Part shown: in pieces, positions 54,370 to 64,000 of the stretch
Layout: each line of letters begins with the position of its first letter
Position numbering within the stretch: the first letter of the stretch is position 1
Source: Arctopsyche grandis
Taxonomy: Eukaryota > Arthropoda > Insecta > Trichoptera > Hydropsychidae
Direction: 5' to 3'
DNA: 64,000 nucleotides
Assembly (NCBI RefSeq): GCF_051622035.1
Contig: NC_135365.1
Span: forward strand, 23,994,001 to 24,058,000
Translations under genes and position numbers: made by a program
Notes under the pieces: model-generated
What the model was told of the DNA's origin: nothing
What the model saw: only the letters and a program-made list of their open reading frames with translations
Databases searched by the model: none

Positions 54370-56135
54370 TTATACCTATATTTAAAATAATGTGATATTT
54401 CATGATCGTGCCAGGGTATGACAGCTAAGGCTAACTGTGAGACATATTTGAAGAAACAATTAAGGACAAACTTCAACAGAGAATCTTTAATATGTGGAGT
54501 TTAGTTAGTTTTTCTCTGAATTCTTCAATGCTTACGAAAATCTGAATCAATCAGTAGCGAGATTGCAGTAATAGTGGTTTTACTCCAAAGTTTTATTTAA
54601 CCTTATTGTAGGATAATTTGCTTTATATTTACAAATTTTAAGTATGTATGTACATATGTTAAAGAGGGGCTTCACCATAATAATAAAGATAATTATTTTG
54701 ATCGATTTTGATGACGTCTGCAATATGCACCACGAGTAAACCCCTGTTTTTTTTTTACTTTGAATTGACGTACCTTGTGCGTGTTAATTAATTTGTTCAA
54801 GTTCACATAACACCTGGCGTATGCATTTCGATAATCCGTGCAAATCAACCCGTTCGTGCTCGATTGGCCGAGCCGGGTAAATCCCGATGTTCGCACGGAT
54901 TATTGCGCAATTCAATTAAATTATGACGAGCTCGTAAAATGCGTTACCATAACTACATATGTACATATGTATGGATACGTATTCTCAAGCTGAAACAAAA
55001 AGGCACGCAGTTACATCAGTTATTATCACCGATGTTCGTGTTTTTGCTGTAACTTGTATAATGAGCCAATCTTCACTAATGGTGTTTTTGTCCAAAACAA
55101 AATAAACAGGCTTATACTTATCACATATTACTATGTAAAAAAATCGACGGTATGTTTAACACAACGCACAACATTAGTAAAACTTCTTTAGGCAAAATCT
55201 ACTGCATAGATTTTACGGTAAGAAATCGGTTAGATTTGCGAGGTAATTCTCAATGAGGAAAGCTGAGAAGATAGGACACCTTTCACGTCATCTCGTTTTA
55301 GTTTCAGCGTTACTGTTAAAGCAATTTATTATACTGTTCAAATATATATTGGACTTCTGTGGTTCGTTAACTATCCGAGTATATTTAGCATCAAATAAAT
55401 GCACTTAACAAATTGTTGATACCCGGTCGCGCCGGGTATTACCGATGATGTTCGACGAGTTTTATTGTGCATATACATAGTATGACGTCAATCATTATTT
55501 GCACAAAAATTAGTACAGTAAATAGGCAAAAATATTGTTAGTTTTTTTTTTATTTTATCATAGCTTCTGATATGCAAATAGCGCTGTGTTAGATAATGTA
55601 TGAAAATTAAATAGTGGACGTTTCGTCTATTGACTGGTACGATAACATTATCAATGCTTCAATAATCAATTTAATCTAGCTCGTGTTTGTTTATGGCTGA
55701 GAGCTTAAAGGACTGCCGTGTTTTCATTATAATTATATATAATAAATGAAATAAATTTCGCATGTTTTGAATTGGTTTTGGCATATCATGCATGCGAAGT
55801 AATATCGAAAAGTAGTTTATCGTTCGGCCGGAAAAAGGCACATGGATCTACGTAGAAGTAAATCCAACAAAATATTGGAAAGGCTTAATGATTCATGGTT
55901 TATTATCATAAACAAATAAAAATGGGATGGCAAGGCAAGGAAAAATAAATTTAAAAAATTGATTCTTAAACCTACCGATGCCAGTGTCTTATAAGTAGTC
56001 CCCAGATAGTCATTAGGGCAATGCTAAAATATAATACACGTTCGAACAGTGCTGAAAGTAAGAGAGCGATAGAAAAAGGTCTTCTATTTAGTTAACAATA
56101 TCCATAACGCAAAAAAACCATATTGCTCAAATCAC
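54370..56135. other. No gene seen
   Basis: AT-rich. One GC hairpin at 55419-55439 (ATACCCGG / CCGGGTAT). Confidence 0.5.
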
Positions 56136-56180
56136 CAGTGGCGGCTCGTGAGAATTCACAACGGGGAGCTGCAGAAATGA
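56136..56180. mobile_element. Solo terminal end of the 24.8-kb hAT family
   Basis: CAGTGGCGGCTCGTG followed by GGGGAGCTGCAG, matching the end of the element at 24783 (GGGGGTGCTGC). The other end is not found within the next kilobase. Confidence 0.6.
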
Positions 56181-56388
56181 ATTGGGCTGTAGACCATATT
56201 GGTGACCAAATGGAAACAAAAATAGCATGAATATGTACTATATTGGGGGCTGCAGACCTGCAGCCCACATGGACGGCAAAAATAGTATTATACTAAAAGG
56301 CTATTATGCTGTAGACCATATATTACCCATATGGCCGATTATTACTCTCCGCTGTCTACTTATAAGTAGGTAGTCTCAGGTGGTTGAT

Positions 56389-56494
56389 GGATGCTTTTCA
56401 AATAACAATAGAGCACTCCATTTGTGTTTAAAGCAAGGGACCAAAACCCCATGGTTTTTCTAATAAATTTACCATATTTTGTGCGAAAAGCATT
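56389..56494. repeat. Small MITE-like repeat, copy 2
   Basis: GGATGCTTTTCAAATAACAA ... GTGCGAAAAGCATT. See 52109-52225. Confidence 0.6.
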
Positions 56495-57604
56495 GAGCCA
56501 ACGTCTTCCTTTGATCATAATCATTGTAACTTCAATTTAACCAACTAATAAAGATGAAAAATTATCCGTTTAATCAGAATGTTAGTAAAATGACAAAATC
56601 ATATGAATTAATAAATCTATGGGGCAATACAATCCGTCGGTAAATAAAATCAAAATTTCGGCTGTATATGTACATACATATGTAAGTACTTTGTCACGAT
56701 TGTTGAATTACTGACGTTGGAGTTGTTTGGCACGTGACGCAAAAATACAAACTAGTGTTTACATTGATCGGCTTGCTTAATCGAGTTATACCCTTTATAA
56801 ATTAAATAGAGTTTATCGTAGCTCTTGTCATATTTATACAGAAATACATATAATATAGTTCTCATATTGTTGATATGTTCATATCTATCGACGATTGAGC
56901 TTTTCGACGAACGTCAAACATTCGCGTATATGAATTTCCACTCCCTATCACAGTTTGTGTTGGATTAACATTGATATTTTTTATCAGCGAGTAAAAAATT
57001 CGGAATTTTACATCGTTTCGAGTGCTTTCGATGGCCCGTGAAGTGCATTTTATAAATGTCGTTTTTTACGAGTCGCCGTGTACGTACGAGGCAAAACAAC
57101 CCACCCGCCCGTCCACTAAATGTAAATTATTTTTAATGTGCTACTACGCGAGGGGTGGCTTTTATGCGTAAAATTTTACAACGTCATATAATGGCGTAAT
57201 GCTTCAGTAATTTGGTACGTTTTGTCACCGTTTTTGCTGTCACGTGACGCGTCACGGCAAAGACACGACAGGTGCGGTGCAAATTCGCGTTTCCATTTAT
57301 TTTTATTATTTTTTTGTTGTTATTAATTTTCCTCCTAGCTGGAAATGTATTAAAAACATTCCACACACGCACTGCGTTTGAACAATGAACCGAGTGACGT
57401 TTCAATTACCACTATTGAAATATTTTCGCGTGTTTTTGATATGCGGAAAACGTGTCGGACAACGTTATAATTGTTTCGTGTGACTTTTCACTGTAGATAA
57501 AAAATGCAATACCGAAAAATATGAAAAAAAGTTTAATGCCAAAAACTGTAAAATAGTTCAATGTCAAATTTATACGAATTTTGCTAAATTGTATGAAACT
57601 TTCA
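56495..57604. other. No gene seen
   Basis: No repeat ends or coding evidence. The 57030-57260 stretch is less AT-rich, with several CACGTGACG sites. Confidence 0.5.
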
Positions 57605-58041
57605 GATGTATTTATTCTTTATTTTATTTTATTTCAATCGAAAATGTGCATTCGCCTTTACGAATCGCTCCAAAGCGACCAGTGTACTAATACAGATACA
57701 GTACAATAATAAAAACAATACAAGCATTTTTATACCATGCGAATTCATACAAATATCATCCACAGTGGCATCTATGGAGAAATTTTTGCAGCATTTTATT
57801 ATAGAAATTGGCGAACCTCAATACGCTGAATAACTTTATATTTACAAGAGTGATTGGAAAGGAGATGCCAGTTTACATGAACCGTTTCAATGAAAATCAG
57901 AATAATTGGCGAAACTGTTATAGGAAACGGTCGACCTGGAGTCATAAACCAAGGTCTGGCCAACAACTACTAGTGGGAATCAAACCGTGTCCACTCTGCT
58001 CGAAAGCATAATAAGCTAATCATTAGTCCATGCTGCTGGCC
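57605..58041 (-). mobile_element. SINE, full length, minus orientation, 437 bp
   Basis: Bounded by the direct repeat ACTTTCA (57598-57604 and 58042-58048). (TTTTA)n tail at left, then GAATCGCTCCAAAGCGACCA, body GAACCGTTTCAATGAAAATC and GGTCGACCTGGAGTCATAAA, inverted B box GGGAATCAAACC at the right, ending in TGCTGCTGGCC. Confidence 0.9.
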
Positions 58042-58048
58042 ACTTTCA

Positions 58049-59640
58049 TAAAATTAATAGTCTGGTTAATCTCACTTCTTAATAAAGTATTATTATATTA
58101 TATATATAGCCTATTATATTCTATATTATAGAACGTCAATTCTTTAAATTGTAAAAATGCAGAATTTAAAATATTGAAATATAAAAAAGTTGTCGTTTAC
58201 TCGTTGGTTGAGTGCCTCCCATCTCCTTGACTTTAGGATTGGTCCTTATCCTAATTTCTAATATTTTGCATTCCTACAATTTGAAATATCAATATTCTTT
58301 ATTGTGATATGCACCACCCGATGGCACTATCCAATCTTTATTTATCTGTTGATATTCGTCCTGGAGACGTGTCCTACCTACTCATTGCAGTCTTGAAGGT
58401 TGAAATGTAGCCAGTTGAGTTTTTTTTCAATACTATATGTAGTAAAAAAAAATCGAAACTATTCTGGAAAAGGAGATATTTATATGTACATAAATGGAAA
58501 AACCTATGACATATGAGTCAATAACGTAGATATGTATATGTATGAGGCACAGGGTATTGTTTAAAATCAACTATTTTTATTATTATTTAACGTTCCCTTG
58601 ATACGACGAATGTTTTATTTATTAATTATTTTTATAACAATAATATGACCAATGTGACTTGACAGGTTGCCCCAAAGTTTTACAAAAAAATAAAATAACA
58701 ATTTATAATAAAAAAGGTTGTCACACCAGTCTTACAAAAAAATAAAATAACAATAAAAATTACCAATCATTCATCTCATTCAAATAGACTTGTGTTGAAT
58801 CTCATGAAACTGACCAGCTCATCAACATGACAATTGAACAGGTCCAAATGTTCATCTATCACATTAAGGCACCGGAAAACCTTTACAAGAGACTAGTTTT
58901 CCACTAGGTCCATCAATGAAAATCCAGAATTCGCATTTTTCGTTCCGGCCCAATATGCATGTATGTAAAGGTTGCTGAATACGTTTATTTCATCTAGAAT
59001 ATTTGAAATTATTTTATAGTTTTATTACTTTATAGTTTGAAGACTTCGAAAATCAAATTTCTGGCTCGATTGGGTATTTTAGGAATGGGAATTAAAATCA
59101 AGCCGTACGATAAATATCGCGATTATTTTTTTAACGTCATCTCAATCAGACTATTCCCGAAACGTATCGAAGTGTAAAACTTCAAAACTGAGTATCAAAT
59201 CCAATTTGGTTCGCCTTTGTTAGGGGTTAAAATGAGGGTTCGTTTTAAAACGCGTATCTCACCTTGTTCTCGACGCAATTCCAAACATCCGGCTCAGGGT
59301 GGGAGGAAGTGCTATTTAGCTGGGTCCCTTGATAACATTAAAGTAAAAGCCTCTCTTTTTTCGTCCAGCGGCCTAATTGAGACTAATGAGCGACCATAGA
59401 CAACACGGTCACATCGCGTGACGTCACTTCCACCTCCGGTCTCTCGCATCAATGGACATTAACGCGACTCGCAATCGCTCGCGTGTCTCGCGTTTGCGTT
59501 TTTGTCGTATTACAATTATTACTATCGGAAAAGTTTTATTATTTTATATCGATCACGAGAATTGACTGACTTGCCGAGTGAACATCGATGAACATCGATG
59601 TAAGATTTAACGATTTAAACTGCCTTCTTCTTAGAAGCAC
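58049..59640. other. No gene seen
   Basis: A short tandem duplication around 58670-58760 (TTACAAAAAAATAAAATAAC twice). Otherwise unremarkable. Confidence 0.5.
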
Positions 59641-60134
59641 TTACTTTTTATTTTTTTTACAATTCCTTCATAGTGACATTACAGATTAGCTCCAGGTCAT
59701 CACTATGGCTAATTTATTACAAGACATTGAAAACTCATAATTAACGAGACATCTAAATACATAATTATTACATACAGACACATGCAAATCGAAACAATAC
59801 CTGACATCTATGGTCAGATATTACAAACATCGTATAAATACGATTAATAACATTTTCCATCTAACAATACGAATTTTTACATTCGATGAACAACCACAGA
59901 GGCATCTATGGTTAGAAATCTGGCTCGAGGTTTGCAACAGAAAATTGCGAAGGAAAAGCCAATTTTACAGGAACCGTTTCAATGAAAATTAGAAAAATTG
60001 GCAAATTCTGATAAGAAACGATCGACCTCGCCATACAAGGTCTGGCCAACAACGAGACTCTTAGTGGGAATCGAACCCGTGACATCAAGCACGGAATAAT
60101 TCAATACTCAACACTAGACCACGCTACTGGTTAA
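59641..60134 (-). mobile_element. SINE, minus orientation, well-preserved tRNA-like head
   Basis: T-rich tail at left; body AGGAACCGTTTCAATGAAAA, GAAACGATCGACCTCG. Head on the minus strand: A box TAGCGTGGTCTAGTG near 60120-60134 and B box GGGTTCGATTCCC near 60068-60080. This head is the most tRNA-like in the window. Confidence 0.85.
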
Positions 60135-60482
60135 TACAGAAAAAGGGTAAACGACGTATGATCATATGTTTTATGACACGACGTATGGTCATATGTTGAT
60201 AATGCACTCTCATTACTTTAATTTCCAGCTTATAAATCGGTTTACGACCCTTATTTGAACTGAATTTCAAACAGGAGTTTATTGCGTGTCATCAGGCTAT
60301 AAAATTCTACTGCTATTCAATTTAAATCGAAGAATTGTAGTTATGGATATGGAATATTGTTTGATCGTGTGTTGAATTTAGTTATAGACGGGTATTGTGT
60401 GCCTTTATGACGGGTGATTGAAAGGTTTATGATCCAATTTGGTTTTTCTCTGGAATTAGTGCTATAACAGTCTGACTAGTAG

Positions 60483-60508
60483 CCTGGTGCACACTTTTGT
60501 GCACCAGG
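60483..60508. repeat. Perfect 11-bp-stem palindrome
   Basis: CCTGGTGCACA, loop CTTT, TGTGCACCAGG. Confidence 0.95.
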
Positions 60509-60611
60509 AAAATGTCCTTTGAATACACGAAGTGAAAAGATCAATCATCCCAAGCTAAATGTTGCCACTACCTCTACTTAGATTGAGGTTACTAGAGACT
60601 GAGCTTACTGA

Positions 60612-60647
60612 GATTACTCCATACTCTACGAAGAGTATGGAGTAATC
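60612..60647. repeat. Perfect 16-bp-stem palindrome
   Basis: GATTACTCCATACTCT, loop ACGA, then the exact inverse. Only about 100 bp from the other palindrome. Confidence 0.95.
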
Positions 60648-60659
60648 CCAGTGACGTCA

Positions 60660-62560
60660 TTGATCCAAATATTAAAGATAGGAGAAGACTATTAAATTTA
60701 TTGGATGCGATGTCTTTTAAAAGTCGAATTTAAGACGAATTAGAATACTATTAAGACTATTCAGTTTCCGTGTTGATTGAGAATGTATTTAAAAGTAAAC
60801 TGACTCTGAAAATTAAAAGATTCTCTAAATTTGTGATGAAACATTCAACATTTGAATGCATATTTAAGTTTTAGATAATCTTTGTCTAGACAAAGATAAA
60901 TCTTATTAACATACATAGGTAAGGATAGTATTTTATATCTAAATCCAAACTCCTCCAATCGACAATTTTGCTTCGCTTTCACTATAGTAGGTACAATCCA
61001 GGTTTGAAAAGTGTTCCGTAACAAATGATGAATTACCACGTTTCGGCAGAAGTACAATCGGAACGAAGTTAAGCACACATAAAAGTAGACGTTCAAATAT
61101 TGAAATTCAAAGCGAGGTTGTGCGGATGAAACGAGAACGTTTGGAGAATTAAAAACGAATTGAGGCCAACAGAAGAATTTATCATTGATATCTGGAAGAA
61201 TAGCTTTGTCGTGTGTTTCCAAGGTTTTGCAGCGGGCCAGCGAGCTCGCAACCCTGAGTGTAAATCTTCCTCATCGTCTGAAAAAAGAAAAACTCAACGA
61301 TAAGAAAAACCCCCCACAGCGGAAATTCAAGTCCATATAACTAAATGTAGGTATTCAAGTTAATATTTTTATCGATTGTGTCAATACTGGCGTGTCCGAA
61401 ACGTGGGCGCGTGTTTTCCTCTCTCTGGAATAATAACGATTTTTATGCAGTGCTCGTGCGAGCCGCGTTCTCCCACCAAAAATAACCCTATACTCCTCCC
61501 CTCATCTGTGTCTATCCTCACTGGCCATCTGGATATCGACGTTCGAGATAGTGTAGTGTTCTCTTTGTGGATATTGAATTTTAATCGATCGTCTACTTCG
61601 GACTGGACCGTAAACCACTCGCTGTTCCATTGCAGCTATTCTAGTTTTGTTGTGGCCAACAAATTGTAATTCGGTTCTAGTGCTTCGTCCGATGATCAGC
61701 GATCGTCAACATTTTAATGTGAGGTCGTTGGACGTTTCAGTCATGGTCGTATACTGGCCGGAATTCGTTGTGTTTGAACGGTGGTACCAAATCAGTCTCA
61801 ATTAGTGTGCGCTCGTCATGCGATGCACTTTTGGAAGTCTCACCTTGGAAATGGCAATTACTGGTTGAATTGGAGTTTGTCGAATCTGTATTAACAATAA
61901 TTTAGAAGCGTGTTTGAAGAATTCATTGGCAATAGATGGCGAATAATTTGGGTATTATGAAAATTCAAACTTCAATGACCGAGTTGAGACGTCCAGATTT
62001 ATATCACATGAACTAATTGGATGAATCTGATCACGAAAATGGCATGTTACAGTTTTTCTAAATTTCACTGATTTATATACATTTCAGTATTTCAATTTTG
62101 ACCCAATTATGTCCAAAAATTGGCTCAAATAAATGGATACTATGATCTGTCGAATTTGTATTGTACTAAAGTTATTTTATACATGAAATTTTGGAAGTGA
62201 TACAGTATAAATACATAGTTTGTTAAAAAAAAAAGGAGATCAGCCCATGTCAAAACATAAATCTCGATTCTAAGTACCGCTTTATTTCAAATGAATGCTA
62301 CACAAAATCATTAGATTTTGCCAAGTAAGATGCATTGATATCCTTTTATATCGCGCTAGATTAGATCCGCAAAAACTTAAACCTTCTTACTTAAAAAAAT
62401 GAGTAAGAAGGTAAAAGAAAAATAATAAAAAGATGATACGTGATGTAACGTCCTCCTACACTTTCATTTTTTATTATGTATTTCACGTCTTTCCTGTAAA
62501 ACCGGTCCAGTGCGTTATTTATTTATTTATTTTACATGTACATGTATATGTATGTTATGT
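60660..62560. other. No gene seen
   Basis: 61370-61900 is less AT-rich and non-repetitive, so could be regulatory. No exon could be supported. Confidence 0.5.
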
Positions 62561-62564
62561 ATGT

Positions 62565-62661
62565 CAGTGGTGTGCCAAAGAAATCTCCCTGTTTTTATCG
62601 CACAAATTTACGTACGTGTGCGCGAGCAGGATACAAGGGGACTCGGTATGACGTCACCTAG
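62565..62661. mobile_element. Half copy of the palindromic MITE at 54213
   Basis: CAGTGGTGTGCC, then CTGTTTTTATCGCACA, GTGTGCGCGAGCAGGATACA and ACTCGGTATGACGTCACCTA match the right arm of the 54-kb element, inverted. Confidence 0.7.
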
Positions 62662-62679
62662 TCTACTTGTATGTACCGT

Positions 62680-62800
62680 TTCAATAATGAAATTAGATCA
62701 ATTGACATTTCTGATAGAAAACGAACGACCTGAAAAAGTCTAGACATCAACACCGGACTAGTGAATGAACCCATGACCAATGAGCTATGTTGCTCGTTAT
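62680..62800 (-). mobile_element. SINE body fragment
   Basis: ACCGTTTCAATAATGAAATT, GAAAACGAACGACCTG and an inverted B-box-like GAATGAACCCATGACC. Confidence 0.6.
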
Positions 62801-62860
62801 AAGAGGGTTGGGAAATTTTAAGATTGTAGTCTATTCTCTCATGCAATTAATGCAATATTA

Positions 62861-63281
62861 TCATATATTTAATATCGCTATTCCGTCTGTCTGTCTGAGA
62901 TAACGCTCGTCGTACTATAATATTCGTTTCGATTCGACATACAAAACGTATATACGAATACAATAATAAAATAAAAAACTTCTATATATACTATTTGCTA
63001 CCAATGTTTCCTCTTGGCAGAGAATTTACCGCCATCTATTGAAAATTTATTTAATTAATTATTTCTATTGGTGTTGTATATTGTTCACATGTATGTAGGT
63101 AGGTAGGTAGTTTCTACATTTTTTTTCATATTAAACAATTAAATAAAATATATTTAAAAGGTATTTGAAAAAAATTCGACCGCGTGCGGATCGAACCGAC
63201 ACATTTCTTTTAATTTTTATTTATTTATTAATTTAATATGCCAACACCCTCGCGATGATATGTCATCGGGTACAACACTAG
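62861..63281 (+). mobile_element. Helitron family X, complete, 421 bp
   Basis: A|TCATATATTTAATATCGC at the 5' end. At the 3' end a 6-bp-stem hairpin (CGATGA, loop TATG, TCATCG; 63253-63268), then GGTACAACA and CTAG|T. Both host bases A (62860) and T (63282) are present. Non-autonomous: no Rep/helicase. Carries the inverted B-box-like CGTGCGGATCGAACCGAC at about 63183. Reference copy for the family. Confidence 0.93.
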
Positions 63282-63282
63282 T

Positions 63283-64000
63283 AATAATGTAATAATATAA
63301 GTTGAATTTTCAATGACAGCATTTCTTTAATACGCAAGTTAAAGCTGACAATTATGATATGAATTATTATTTTGAACGAATACTTTGGATATTTAAAAAA
63401 AAATATTTTATCGCACCGATTGATTGTTGAAATATTGTAAAAATATTTTATTTAATCCGAGCTTTAATTTTTCAATTGAAATATCTATATTAATGACTTT
63501 CAAAACAACCTTCACATAATCGTTTCTTCACCCGCTTGCTACGAGTGACTGATAATCAACAAATCAATTAAACTCTCTTACGCATATACCGGCACATATA
63601 TTTTTATTGCCAATGTCGTTTTCACCACTGGGCCATGCCGACAAATTAATCACTCGATAACAATTTATAATAAATACGTATAGTTTTGAATTTTTTTTTA
63701 TCCGCTATTACTTTAGCAATCGCCGGGCCAATGTTCAGTTACGCACGCGAGTTTAATTTCTTTTGTGTAGTAAATCAATACGAAAGACCAAGTCTCGAAA
63801 TTTACTTTGATACCACCGAACGGGGGTAATGGTGTGTAAAGTCGACTTTATTCCTAGAGTGAGTCACGGTTCTCCAACTGCAATTCATTGGGGGTAAAAA
63901 ATGAAATTTCCTCTTGCTCACGACTTTATCGTTCTATTTTTTTCGTCTATTTAATGTATTATATATAAATGAAATCGCTGTTTGGTGGTCGTTCGAAAAA
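63283..64000. other. No gene seen
   Basis: AT-rich to the window end, without recognisable features. Confidence 0.5.

Noticed and set aside
55419..55439. GC hairpin as a Helitron 3' end
   Set aside because: An 8-bp stem is present but no CTAG/CTRR follows at the right distance.
61376..61669. 97-codon + frame as a gene
   Set aside because: Region is less AT-rich, which lengthens frames by chance; no motif or splice context.

Overview
The window looks like nuclear DNA of an arthropod, most likely an insect. It is AT-rich, spliceosomal introns are visible, tRNA-derived SINEs are present, and it is crowded with Helitrons, hAT elements, a Tc1 element, Merlin and RTE relics and foldback MITEs. 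CpG is not visibly depleted, including in two GC-rich blocks. The order or species cannot be fixed from the sequence alone.

One large protein-coding gene is well supported. It is on the + strand with coding exons between 13839 and 28819: 15 exons, 4,950 nt, 1,649 residues. Every junction is GT/AG, the phases are consistent, and the sum is exactly divisible by three. The product is a low-complexity, probably nuclear protein. It has a basic RS/RD-like block, a Cys/His cluster, 30 consecutive serines, a lysine-rich predicted coiled coil, and a C-terminal KVSF motif of the PP1-docking type followed by a proline-rich tail. I do not recognise the family. Its introns are the main landing zone for transposons.

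Layout. 0-13 kb: intergenic, with SINEs, RTE and LINE relics, foldback elements, a roughly 148-bp degenerate array carrying a CTTCCGGTT motif, an internally deleted hAT gene, a GC-rich block at 4.35-5.0 kb and one orphan candidate coding exon at 12027-12270. 13.6-29.6 kb: the 15-exon gene. Intron 1 carries a Helitron and a SINE, intron 8 an apparently intact intron-containing Tc1 transposase plus nested Helitrons and a SINE, intron 10 a hAT nested in the CTTCCGGTT repeat, and intron 14 two Helitrons. 29.8-38.6 kb: almost wall-to-wall transposons (three hATs of 1.2-1.35 kb, a probable solo LTR holding a 180-bp hAT, RTE and Merlin relics, a 374-bp foldback). 38.7-42.3 kb: two GC-rich blocks followed by what looks like a spliced, largely untranslated + strand leader, with a candidate first coding exon ending at a GTGAGC donor at 42221. 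42.3-64 kb: no confident coding sequence. It could be a long first intron of the gene starting near 40.6 kb, sprinkled with MITEs, SINEs and one complete 421-bp Helitron.

Many transposon calls rest on structural proof in the sequence: target-site duplications (8 bp for most hATs, TA for Tc1, 3 bp for PIF-like elements, 9 bp for a foldback), or Helitron ends (5' TC, 3' hairpin plus CTAG, A/T host site). Several elements are nested, which gives an order of insertion.
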